The notes under the pieces were generated by a model, which had not been told where the DNA came from, ran no database searches, and saw only the letters and a program-made list of their open reading frames with translations. From Bog-756 sp963738545 (lineage in GTDB: Bacteria > Actinomycetota > Acidimicrobiia > Acidimicrobiales > RAAP-2), in assembly GCA_963738545.1 (NCBI GenBank), contig CAVTXA010000008.1:1067683-1131682 (forward strand): a stretch of 64,000 nt of DNA, written 5' to 3'. Shown in pieces: positions 42,395-50,290 of this stretch. Both the position numbers and the translations under genes were made by a program. Every line of letters begins with the position of its first letter. Within the stretch, counting starts at the first letter, position 1.

Positions 42395-42428
42395 TTGACC
42401 CGACTCCGTCTTTATTATACCCTATAAT
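42395..42428 (+). promoter_or_regulatory. Promoter/operator upstream of the acyl-CoA ligase
   Basis: TTGACC at 42395-42400 precedes an AT-rich block. ATTATA-CCC-TATAAT (42414-42428) is a perfect 6-3-6 inverted repeat. Its centre carries the same CC(C/T) spacer as the palindrome at 25025-25041. Confidence 0.62.
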
Positions 42429-42570
42429 CAGTGGTCTTCCCCTATGAGGCTCCCTCCGGTTCGTGATGTCCGCAGAAGTGTGGTCATGAGTTGGCGGCCT
42501 ATAGCTGAGGACTTCGCCAAGAGCCATTTGATCTATTCGGGCGCCCCAGGACGACGAGGAGCCGTAACAT

Positions 42571-44088
42571 ATGGATCTCCCGCTACTGTTTAGACGAGCA
42601 GCTCGCGAAACGCCGAACGCACCCGCCATTTCCGACGGAAGTAGCTCGCTGATGACCAGCGAACTCCTCGATTACGGCGAACGCTTAGCCAATTACCTCG
42701 ACGAGCAGGGTGTTCAGCGAGGTTCCAGTGTCGGGGTCCTCTCAGAGAACCGAGTTGAATATCTCGTGTCGGACGTTGCCACGGCGTTGAGTCGCAACGT
42801 GCGGGTTGCATTGAATGCGCGCGTTCATCTGGACGACCATCGTTTTGTTGTGGCGGACACGGGGATGCGCGTCCTTTTCCACTCCAGTGCCCATTCGGAG
42901 ACGGCTCAGGCCCTTGCCAAGGAGTTCGGCCTACTCACGCTGTCATTCGATGATGGAGACGAGGTCAGTCCCTGGATCCGATCTGTCGCTGATGCCACGA
43001 GTGCTCGAAGTGTGGTGCGTACCGGAACGTCTCAGGATCCTGGCTGGATAAGTTACACCTCAGGAACGACCGGCCGACCAAAGGGTGTAGTCCTCAGTCA
43101 CGAGGCGCTTTGCAATGTCGCATTCAATCTCCTACTCGAGGTAGGAGAGATCGTGCCGGGAGAGCAGATCGTCTTAGCTCAGCCCCTCTCGCATGGTGCC
43201 GGCTACTTTCCTCTGCCCTATCTGATGCGCGGTGCAGGGGTCTACTGCCAAAAGAAATTTGATCCCGAGGAGATTTGGAACCTATCCAACCGGCTGGGGA
43301 TTCGTACGGTGAAGGTAGTTCCGGCAATGTTGCCCCGCATACTCGAAGTCCCAGGGTCCGATTGGGGCTACGAGACCACCATCTATGGCGCTTCGCCAAT
43401 CTCTGCACCTGTTCTTGACGCATGTATCGATAGATTCGGTTTCTCACTGATTCAGCTCTACGGGAAGACCGAGGCGCCGGCAACAATCACTTGCCTGCGT
43501 AAGCACGAGCATGTCGGGACAACTCGACTGTCAGGAGGACGACCGTGGCGCACCGTGGAAGTCGAGATAAGGGATCCGGACGGACAACTGTGTGAGACGG
43601 GTGAGACCGGTGAGCTATTTGTGCGCGGGCCTCACGTGATGAGCTGTTATCACAACAATCGAGCTGCGACCGATGAGGCACTGGTCGGTGGTTGGCTTGC
43701 GACAGCAGACATGGCCAGCTTCGACGCCGAGGGCTTTGTGCATCTCAAGGGGCGAGGTGATGAGTTGATTATCTCTGGTGGTTTCAACATTGCGCCCAAA
43801 GAGGTTGAGGATGTTCTCACGACTTATCAGGGTGTTCAAGAGGCTGTGGTATTCGGTGTGCCGGACGCCCGCTGGGGGACAGCCGTCGCAGCAGTGTTGC
43901 AAGTCCACGCGCCCGACGACATCAAGACGGATGACGTCATGGCCTTTGCCCGAGACCGTCTGGGGTACCGATCACCGAAGCGAGTTGTTTTGGTGAGAGA
44001 CATACCCCGCACGCCCTACGGCAAGGTCGATCGTCGCGCACTCAACGATCTCCTAGGCCATGGGCAGGTGGACAAGTCGAATGTTTAA
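42571..44088 (+). CDS. AMP-dependent acyl-CoA synthetase/ligase
   Basis: The 505-residue ANL-family ligase activates a carboxylic acid to its CoA thioester by way of an acyl-AMP. The phosphate-loop motif is YTSGTTGRPKGVVLSH near 176-191. The YGKTEA block replaces the usual YGxTE pattern acceptably. The hinge region is LATADMASFDAEGFVHLKGRGDELIISGG, and the catalytic Lys is in YGKVDRRAL near the C-terminus. Size and motifs suggest an aromatic or medium-chain acid substrate, not a non-ribosomal adenylation domain. It is divergent from regulator 2. The downstream thiolase, DUF35, hydrolase and dehydrogenase genes imply further CoA-ester breakdown. Confidence 0.9.
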   Translation: MDLPLLFRRAARETPNAPAISDGSSSLMTSELLDYGERLANYLDEQGVQRGSSVGVLSENRVEYLVSDVATALSRNVRVALNARVHLDDHRFVVADTGMRVLFHSSAHSETAQALAKEFGLLTLSFDDGDEVSPWIRSVADATSARSVVRTGTSQDPGWISYTSGTTGRPKGVVLSHEALCNVAFNLLLEVGEIVPGEQIVLAQPLSHGAGYFPLPYLMRGAGVYCQKKFDPEEIWNLSNRLGIRTVKVVPAMLPRILEVPGSDWGYETTIYGASPISAPVLDACIDRFGFSLIQLYGKTEAPATITCLRKHEHVGTTRLSGGRPWRTVEVEIRDPDGQLCETGETGELFVRGPHVMSCYHNNRAATDEALVGGWLATADMASFDAEGFVHLKGRGDELIISGGFNIAPKEVEDVLTTYQGVQEAVVFGVPDARWGTAVAAVLQVHAPDDIKTDDVMAFARDRLGYRSPKRVVLVRDIPRTPYGKVDRRALNDLLGHGQVDKSNV

Positions 44089-44635
44089 GTTCGTCGCGAC
44101 CCATTCCACGTCCAAGAAGAAGAACCGTCAGGGCACGTACTTTCAATCGAAGACGGAGTTGAAAGTTTGCAACAGAGTGTCCATGGCGACGATCGAGGTG
44201 GCTTGCTCGGTCCACTTCCGTATCCCCCCAAACGGATGAGAGCGGCTTGCGGCCGCCCCCGGCCAAGCCGCCTCGATAGTGGCCAGCGGACCAAGCAAAA
44301 TCAAGACCCGGCAAAGGGCCTGGAAGAGAAGCACTAGAGATAGCAGCGCAAATGAAACGATTGCTGTCTTGGGCCGTTTCCTCATCTGAGGTCGGTGTAT
44401 CGGGAGATCACTCGACCTTCCGTGCTTGTCAATCCAGCCCAGTTCTTGTCATGACCAGTTGGCGAGAATCGTGACTACCTGGATGCAATCCCCATCTTGC
44501 TCCCAGTGGGGCGGCGGGAGGTGGCGGTCGAAGCGGCGAGGAGGTCGGTGGTTTGCCGTGCAACCGGTGACTTCGTGCGCCGGAGTGCAACTGATGCAAG
44601 CGTCGAGTCGGCGTCCGAAGCCCTCTTCGTCGATG
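44089..44635. other. Non-coding gap of about 550 bp
   Basis: No gene is supported. A minus-strand frame at 44143-44385 would encode 80 residues with one hydrophobic helix, but it has no clear ribosome site and no known relative. The stretch resembles the other decayed intergenic regions of the island. Confidence 0.35.
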
Positions 44636-44654
44636 TAGTAAATCTTATAAACTA
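44636..44654 (+). promoter_or_regulatory. Operator-like AT-rich inverted repeat before the thiolase gene
   Basis: TAGT at 44636-44639 and ACTA at 44651-44654 flank ATCTTATAA. The core TCTTATAAACTA resembles TCTTATAAGCTA at 29236-29247. The thiolase ATG lies about 35 bases downstream, so it covers the likely promoter. Confidence 0.52.
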
Positions 44655-44689
44655 TTTGCAGACGTCGATGTCATCGGAAAGGCAGCGAA

Positions 44690-45865
44690 ATGGAGCCCGT
44701 AAGAATTGCCGGTGTCGGGATGCACCCATTCGGACACCATCGTGGTAAATCGCTGAAGGACTTAGTTCGAGTCGCCTTTGTCCGAGCCCTCCGTGACGCA
44801 GAGGTTGGTTTGAATGAGCTTGACGTCGTCTACTCCGCGAATGCTATGGCCGGCCTCTTGCAGGGGCAGGAGCAGATCCGTGGGCAAACTGTTCTGCGGG
44901 AGGTTGGTGTCCAGGGAACGCCAATTGTGAATGTCGAGAACGCCTGCGCTAGCGGTTCAACTGCATTCAGAGAAGCCGTGATTGCTGTCAAATCCGGCGT
45001 GGCGAAGACGGCCCTTGCCATTGGATTCGAGAAAATGCTCGTCGATGACCGGGAGCGTACCCTCTCCGCCCTCCAAACTGCAGGGGACCAGGAGGTCATT
45101 GGGGGCTTAGGTCTGCAGTTCACAGCTGTCAATGCGATCAAGCTGCGAAAACGCATGGACGCCGGAGAGATGACCTTAGAAGATCTTGCCGAAGCGGCGG
45201 TCAAAAGTCATGCCAACGGTGCATTGAATCCCTACGCACATCACCAAAGGCCTGTTTCTAGTGACGAGGTTCTAGGCTCTCGCCGAATTGCGGGGCCAAT
45301 TACCCTCCTCATGTGCAGTTCCTTTTCTGATGGTGCGGCCGCAGTAGTGGTCCAGGCGGCCGAGATCAAGCCAGCCCAGGATCGCCCAGCCATAACAGTC
45401 CGGGCAAGCAGCGCCCGCTCCGGGTACTCGCCATCGAGCAAGAGCCGTGAATCAACCGTATGGACGTGCGCTCAGAACGCCTACGAGGAGGCCGGTGTCG
45501 ATCCGAGCGATATCAGCGTGGCCGAGGTGCACGATGCCCTCGCTCCGTCCGAGCTCATTTGCTATGAGGAGTTGGGATTTTGTGGACGAGCCGAAGCCGC
45601 CAAACTCCTCCGCGGCGGGTCGACATCCATCCACGGGGAGATCGCGGTGAATCCAAGCGGTGGACTCTCGTCGAGGGGTCATCCGGTGGGAGCGACAGGC
45701 TTGGCGCAGATCGCTGAATTGGTGTGGCAGCTCAGAGGTGAGGCGGGCCTGCGCCAAGTCAAAAACCCGCGTCTGGGGTTGGCCATGAATGACGGGGGTT
45801 GGCTAGAGGGTGAACCGGCGAGTTGCAACATTCATATTCTAGAAAGGGCGATCCCATGGGCTTGA
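44690..45865 (+). CDS. Thiolase (SCP2/lipid-transfer-type acyl-CoA acetyltransferase)
   Basis: The 391-residue thiolase superfamily protein has the nucleophile block VENACASGSTAF with Cys near 86, then EVHDALAPSE and SRGHPVGATG, which carry the catalytic His residues. The C-terminal second Cys typical of classical thiolases is replaced by a NDGG block, as in the SCP2-thiolase group. It would cleave a 3-ketoacyl-CoA or work as a lyase. The DUF35 gene overlaps its 3' end by ten bases, and such pairs form complexes in steroid side-chain breakdown. A similar pair at 55046-56673 differs by lacking the Cys. Confidence 0.86.
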   Translation: MEPVRIAGVGMHPFGHHRGKSLKDLVRVAFVRALRDAEVGLNELDVVYSANAMAGLLQGQEQIRGQTVLREVGVQGTPIVNVENACASGSTAFREAVIAVKSGVAKTALAIGFEKMLVDDRERTLSALQTAGDQEVIGGLGLQFTAVNAIKLRKRMDAGEMTLEDLAEAAVKSHANGALNPYAHHQRPVSSDEVLGSRRIAGPITLLMCSSFSDGAAAVVVQAAEIKPAQDRPAITVRASSARSGYSPSSKSRESTVWTCAQNAYEEAGVDPSDISVAEVHDALAPSELICYEELGFCGRAEAAKLLRGGSTSIHGEIAVNPSGGLSSRGHPVGATGLAQIAELVWQLRGEAGLRQVKNPRLGLAMNDGGWLEGEPASCNIHILERAIPWA

Positions 45866-46257
45866 GTGAGGCCCTCCAGTGGCCCGATGTTGTGAACCGT
45901 TTAGCCGTCGATCGGGAGCGGGAGCTCCTGTCAGGGTCTCGCTGCCAACAGTGCGGAGTAACAACTTGGCCGGCGCGTTCGGTGTGTCCGGACTGCGCCG
46001 ATGCCACCACCGAGCCGGCGACATTTGGACCTGAGGGAGTTCTTCAAAGCTACGCAGATGTTTGGGTGTCATTGGCTGGCTTGGATGTCCCATACATCCT
46101 TGGTGAAGTCGAAGTTGCCGGCGGGCCACCGATCATTGCGCATATTCGAGGTTTGCCGAAAGACGCCTCGCTTCCCCTGAGAGTGAGCCTTGTATTTGCT
46201 GAAAGAGAGGGAGCTGTGCCTCCATTTTGGTTTGTACCCGCGTCGGATGACGGATGA
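45856..46257 (+). CDS. DUF35/OB-fold zinc-ribbon protein partnered with the thiolase
   Basis: The 133-residue protein has a rubredoxin-like zinc ribbon (CQQCG and CPDCA, with two Cys pairs) at about 38-58 and an OB-fold at about 65-130 (GPEGVLQSYADVWVSLAG). Such DUF35 proteins (ChsH2-like) bind and present acyl-CoA to thiolase-like partners and MaoC enzymes. ATG 45856 lies inside the thiolase gene and overlaps it by ten bases, which argues for translational coupling and a fixed complex stoichiometry. A short GGATGA(A/C) repeat spans its stop. Confidence 0.82.
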   Translation: MGLSEALQWPDVVNRLAVDRERELLSGSRCQQCGVTTWPARSVCPDCADATTEPATFGPEGVLQSYADVWVSLAGLDVPYILGEVEVAGGPPIIAHIRGLPKDASLPLRVSLVFAEREGAVPPFWFVPASDDG

Positions 46258-46269
46258 AGGATGAAGGAT
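46245..46269. repeat. Short tandem repeat across a stop codon
   Basis: The 7-base unit GGATGA(C/A) occurs three times and starts a fourth, covering the end of the DUF35 gene. It is probably slippage-derived; copy-number changes would alter the protein's C-terminus. Confidence 0.6.
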
Positions 46270-46617
46270 TTCCGATAAAGGTGGCGACGTCGGCAGAAGG
46301 AGGGCGGGGGGTAGTGCGCAACTCCATGCCAACGGTGGAGGACGCCCAGGCTCAGAGCGGAAGTGGCTCGCGATCCCCGAGACATCGCCGACTCCAGCTT
46401 GTTCCACGAGCGGGCCAAAATGATGGCAGACCGAATCCATCGTGACCTCGAGCGTCAGCAACGGCAAGATTTGGCCATGTTTCGTTCGTCATTGGGCCAA
46501 CAAGCCGCTTGACGCTGGACACTTCCGGGGCTGTCGAATTTGTTTTAGGTTTCGCTCCTCACGGCTGGCCAATTTGATCGAAGTGGCGTGGGTATCCCGT
46601 GCTGAAGATCTCCAGAA
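46258..46617. other. Intergenic stretch with a possible decayed coding end
   Basis: No intact gene is present. A plus frame ending at about 46512 reads DIADSSLFHERAKMMADRI and then DLAMFRSSLGQQAA, which looks like a helical protein C-terminus without a start. The source family is unrecognised. Confidence 0.35.
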
Positions 46618-47688
46618 ATGAGCGGTCGCGATGCCAAAGACTTGAACAACAACTGGCTCGATAGCTGGCATGAGGCGCCCATCGATCCGCAGCAACCGAT
46701 CGTGGATGCCCATTATCACTTATGGGACGGGACGCATGGTCAGCCGTACCTGCTTCCGCAATACCTCGCTGATCGTGACACCGGTCACCGAATCGTTGAG
46801 TCGATCTACGTCGAATGCGGGTGGGGATACTGGACTAGTGGTGCTGTCCATCTGAGGTCCACCGGCGAGCTGGAAGCAGTAAAGCACCAGTACGCAACTC
46901 ACACACCAATGGCGCTGGCAAGTGCACACATCGTCGCCTTCGCCGATCTCCGCTTGGGGGACAACGTCCAGGAGGTCCTAGACCCCCTGATGTCTGTGGC
47001 CGGAGTTCACCTATGTGGAATTCGCAACGCAGTAGCGTTCGATGAGGACCCGGGTGTACCACGAGCCAGGACGAATCCACCATCCGGCCTGCTGGCCGAC
47101 CGGCAATTTCGGTCGGGAGTGCGCCGACTCGGGAGAGCCGGCCTTGCTTGCGACATCTGGCTCTACCACCCTCAGATCCCCGAGCTTGCGGAAATCGCCG
47201 CTGCAATACCGACCTGCAAGTTCGTCCTGAATCATCTGGGCGGCCTACTTGCGATCGGTCGGTACGGTGACATTCAATCCGAGGTGTTTGAGTCCTGGCG
47301 ACACCACATCGCCGCCCTCAAGCCCCTGCAAAATGTATTCTTGAAATTGGGTGGTATTGGCATACCTTTCCTCGGGCATCCGCCGAATTACGATCAGCCT
47401 CCGCCTACGAGCGCCATGATCGCGGAGCGCTGGAGCCACCACCTGATATTCGCGATCGAAGAGCTTGGGCCCCAGCGATGCATGTTCGAGTCAAACTTTC
47501 CAGTCGACCGAAGTTCCATGAGTTTCTGCACTACTTGGAACGCGTTCAAGCGTGTTGCGTCCGGCTTCAGCCCCTGGGAACGGGACCAGCTGTTCTTCAG
47601 CACGGCTGCACATGTGTACGGCTTGGAGCCGTATTTGACTGGGATCGGCGGTGAGCCAGCGGACCTTAGCGCTCACGGTGATATCTGA
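46618..47688 (+). CDS. TIM-barrel amidohydrolase (COG3618-like; LigI/lactonase-related)
   Basis: The 356-residue predicted metal-dependent hydrolase resembles the COG3618 family that includes L-fuconolactonase and relatives of 2-pyrone-4,6-dicarboxylate hydrolase (LigI). Blocks are IVDAHYHLW (metal HxH) near 28-36, KFVLNHLGG and the C-terminal MFESNFPVDRSSMSF followed by TWNAFKRVASGFSPWERDQLF. The last two are hallmarks of the family. A lactonase or pyrone-hydrolase role would suit ring-cleavage chemistry, but this is inference. ATG 46618 has no strong ribosome site. The gene is about 360 bases after the DUF35 gene, so cotranscription is uncertain. Confidence 0.82.
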   Translation: MSGRDAKDLNNNWLDSWHEAPIDPQQPIVDAHYHLWDGTHGQPYLLPQYLADRDTGHRIVESIYVECGWGYWTSGAVHLRSTGELEAVKHQYATHTPMALASAHIVAFADLRLGDNVQEVLDPLMSVAGVHLCGIRNAVAFDEDPGVPRARTNPPSGLLADRQFRSGVRRLGRAGLACDIWLYHPQIPELAEIAAAIPTCKFVLNHLGGLLAIGRYGDIQSEVFESWRHHIAALKPLQNVFLKLGGIGIPFLGHPPNYDQPPPTSAMIAERWSHHLIFAIEELGPQRCMFESNFPVDRSSMSFCTTWNAFKRVASGFSPWERDQLFFSTAAHVYGLEPYLTGIGGEPADLSAHGDI

Positions 47689-47759
47689 CCCGCCGCGTGG
47701 GAGTCTCGAATTTTGCGATGAGAGTAGCGCGCGCCCTTGCCCCACTATCGGCCTTCCTG

Positions 47760-47770
47760 TAGTCTATAAA
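47760..47770 (+). promoter_or_regulatory. Promoter -10/operator-like site before the regulator 3 unit
   Basis: TAGTCTATAAA contains TATAAA at 47765-47770 and nearly repeats TAGTCTACAAA at 29151-29161 near regulator 1. The next start codon lies about 30 bases downstream. A weak TTGCCC at 47737 is 22 bases away, too far to be an ideal -35. Confidence 0.5.
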
Positions 47771-47801
47771 ATGGAGTGGATCGGAACGAATAGAGGGTTT
47801 T

Positions 47802-48173
47802 GTGTCTTATGCCATCCCTGTGTCGAGAGTCGATCCGTTCTCGGGACAACTGCCGTCTGAGCGACCCGACTTTTACCGAGACCTACGGTCGGTGTCAGCG
47901 GGGGACTGGTCATCTGGCGACCTGACCCAGCGTTGCCTCGGCTCGAATCTTGCCCACACCGTCACCCAGATCACAGTGGCAAGCTTTCTCCGCCGACCAC
48001 ATGACTACCGAGTTGTCAGTAGCGGTGCCCGCCGATACGACGAGATAGGAACTATCAACGGATGGGAGCATGCGGGCATGTTCATGAGCCCGGACCGAGA
48101 GGCGCATCTGAGGCGGCCTGTAGAACTGGTGCCACGGGCGCTACTGAGCCATAGCTACCATTCTTCGGCATGA
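47802..48173 (+). CDS. Hypothetical protein translationally coupled to regulator 3
   Basis: The frame from GTG 47802 encodes 123 residues. Its TGA overlaps the ATG of the GntR gene at 48170 by the classic ATGA arrangement. A promoter-like site lies about 35 bases upstream. The N-terminus (DPFSGQLPSERPDFYRDLRS) faintly recalls the start of cytochrome P450s, but the rest does not, and no domain is assignable. It contains several Arg and His but no membrane segment. It could be a short accessory protein or a truncated remnant that keeps translation coupling to the regulator. Confidence 0.45.
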   Translation: MSYAIPVSRVDPFSGQLPSERPDFYRDLRSVSAGDWSSGDLTQRCLGSNLAHTVTQITVASFLRRPHDYRVVSSGARRYDEIGTINGWEHAGMFMSPDREAHLRRPVELVPRALLSHSYHSSA

Positions 48174-48796
48174 CAAAGGCCGAGTACGCGTTTCAGACCG
48201 TGCGAGGTCAGATATTGGCTGGTGAGTTGCGACCGGGCTCGATTATCGATCAAGAAACTCTTAGCGCAGACTTGCAACTCTCAACGACACCTATTCGTGA
48301 GGCTCTTTCTCGTCTGGCTGCTGAGAAGCTCGTCTTGCTTCGTGCTCACAAGCGAGTCCAGGTAGCCCCACTCAGTCGCGACGAAATGCATGAGATCTAC
48401 ACGGTGCGCGTTGAGCTTGAGCCATTCGCTGCTGCCCTTGGTGCCGAGGCGGCAACGGATGCAGAGCGGTTGCATGCCAAGGAATCCTTGAACCTGCTAG
48501 GTCGCAACGCTTTAGAGGCACTCCAGATCAACCGGGCATTCCACCGCAGCATCTATCAGGCATCCCACAACCAGGTGTTGAGCAAACTCATCGAGTCCCT
48601 CGCCGACCGCGCTGACCGTTATCGGATGATGCTGGTTCAGTCAGATGATGCATTGTCGGTCGCCGCCATGGAACACGAGAGAATTGCCGCCGCCTTTTGC
48701 GCAGGTCAGAGTGCTCAGGTGCATCGCCTGTTTCATGATCATCTCGCCCAGTCCCGGGAGCTGATCGAAGAAATATCGTTCGAGACAGCCGATTGA
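48170..48796 (+). CDS. GntR/FCD-family transcriptional regulator 3
   Basis: The 208-residue regulator starts MTKAEYAFQTVRGQIL. The winged helix contains RPGSIIDQETLSADLQLSTTPIREALSRLAAEKLV and the FCD domain has LEPFAAALG, AFHRSIYQASHN, RADRYRMML and MEHERIAAAF. It is most similar to regulator 2 in the wing and FCD blocks. It shares a four-base overlap with the small gene upstream and lies 112 bases before the acyl-CoA dehydrogenase, so it may regulate that unit and itself. FCD regulators usually lose DNA binding when a pathway acid binds. Confidence 0.92.
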   Translation: MTKAEYAFQTVRGQILAGELRPGSIIDQETLSADLQLSTTPIREALSRLAAEKLVLLRAHKRVQVAPLSRDEMHEIYTVRVELEPFAAALGAEAATDAERLHAKESLNLLGRNALEALQINRAFHRSIYQASHNQVLSKLIESLADRADRYRMMLVQSDDALSVAAMEHERIAAAFCAGQSAQVHRLFHDHLAQSRELIEEISFETAD

Positions 48797-48908
48797 AGGG
48801 TTCGTGCAAAGGCTAGATCCAACCCAACCGGCATAGCGAACCACCGACCCCCCTTTGAGATGTCGATACGAAAAGATGTGGAGCGAACATTCCGTGATAG
48901 GCGTTGAG

Positions 48909-50051
48909 ATGACCGAAGAGCAGGAATTGCTCCGTAGATCCGCAGCCAAACTGGCGAGCGAAGTGTATGGTCCCAGCGCGCTGGTCTGGGATCGAGAACG
49001 CACATTCTTTCCCAACAGTGAACGCAAGCGACTTGCACAAATGGGTTTTCTTGGAATCTGCCTGTCGCCGGAGTACGGAGGCGGCGGCGCTCCATTGATC
49101 GACGCTCTGATCGTCATCGAGGAATTGGCGAAAGAATGTCAGCTGGCTGCGTTCCAGGTGTTTGAGGCTAACACCGGCCCTGCGCGCGTCATCGACCTGT
49201 ACGGCACCGCGGATCAGAAAGCACAGTTCCTGCCCCCAATAATCAACGGGAATGCCACTCTTGCCGTGAGCATCTCGGAGCCCGATGCCGGATCAGCTGC
49301 AACCGATGTGACTACAGCGGCGCGCCTCGATGATCACGAGTTCGTGATCACCGGTGCAAAACGGTGGTGCTCGGGTGCAGGTCATTCCGAACTCTATCTG
49401 GTGTATGCCCGCATCAACGATGAGCCGGGTCCACGCGGGATAGGCGCATTGGTCGTCCCGGGATCATCGGAGGGACTGACGTTCGGGCCGCAGGAAAGAC
49501 TGATGGGGTTTCACGGAATTCCATCCGCCGATATGTTCTTCGATGGGGTCCGGGTTCCTGAGGGCAACTTAATCGTGACCGGTTTCAAGAGCCTCTTCAA
49601 TGCCTTTTCCATTGAGCGACTCGGGAATACCACGATGAGTGTTGCTATCGGCCAGGCTTGTCTTGACCGCACGGCCAGGTATATCCAAGACCGCCATCAG
49701 TTTGGTAAGCCGATCGTCGAGTTCCAGTCCGTTCAAACGTTGTTTGCTGACATGGTGATGCAGGTGGAAGCGGCGCGTCTGCTTCTGTATCGGGCAGCGC
49801 TAAATGCCGGATCGGGCGCTCCGTCCTCGCTTGAGGCTTCGGTTGCCAAGTGTTTTGCAAATGAGATGGCAAAGAAGGTCTCGGATATTGCCATGGGCTT
49901 GCATGGTGGCTACGGCTACTCCGAGGAGTACGGCATCGAGCGGTATCACCGCGATGCACATGGATGGGCACTCGGGGGAGGTACTCCTACAATTCAAAGA
50001 ACCCGAATTGCGTCGGAATACCTTGGTCGATCCTTTAGCCAGCGCGCCTAG
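48909..50051 (+). CDS. Acyl-CoA dehydrogenase
   Basis: The flavoprotein oxidises an acyl-CoA to its 2,3-enoyl-CoA. N-terminal helices begin TEEQELLRRSA. The middle beta-domain has AVSISEPDAGSAATDV and the substrate/FAD block WCSGAGHSELYLVYA. The C-terminal bundle has DRHQFGKPIVEFQSVQ and GLHGGYGYSEEYGIERYHRDA, where the late Glu of this region may serve as catalytic base. Starting at ATG 48909 gives 380 residues, the family size; ATG at 48876 or 48855 would add 11 or 18 residues with no better ribosome site. With the ligase and thiolase it supplies beta-oxidation steps in the island. Confidence 0.9.
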   Translation: MTEEQELLRRSAAKLASEVYGPSALVWDRERTFFPNSERKRLAQMGFLGICLSPEYGGGGAPLIDALIVIEELAKECQLAAFQVFEANTGPARVIDLYGTADQKAQFLPPIINGNATLAVSISEPDAGSAATDVTTAARLDDHEFVITGAKRWCSGAGHSELYLVYARINDEPGPRGIGALVVPGSSEGLTFGPQERLMGFHGIPSADMFFDGVRVPEGNLIVTGFKSLFNAFSIERLGNTTMSVAIGQACLDRTARYIQDRHQFGKPIVEFQSVQTLFADMVMQVEAARLLLYRAALNAGSGAPSSLEASVAKCFANEMAKKVSDIAMGLHGGYGYSEEYGIERYHRDAHGWALGGGTPTIQRTRIASEYLGRSFSQRA

Positions 50052-50290
50052 GTCAGCCCTGGATTGGATTCGCCTTCATGACCCCCGACATCCGAGCTCA
50101 TCCGCACGTGGGTACCCGGCAAGAATGGCCTCCTTGGCCAGCTTGGGGGCTCATCAATGAGGTTCACCGGCTGCTGCGTGGTTGGTCTCACGCAAGAAGA
50201 CAAGGAGGAGGAAACGATGCAACTGCCTGTATTCAAAAGAGGTTGGAGTAGCTTGCCCTTAGGTCCGGGGCACGACCATAAGGCGACCAG

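Noticed and set aside
44143..44385. 80-residue single-helix protein on the minus strand
   Set aside because: One hydrophobic helix only, no ribosome site and no relative recalled; too weak to call a gene.
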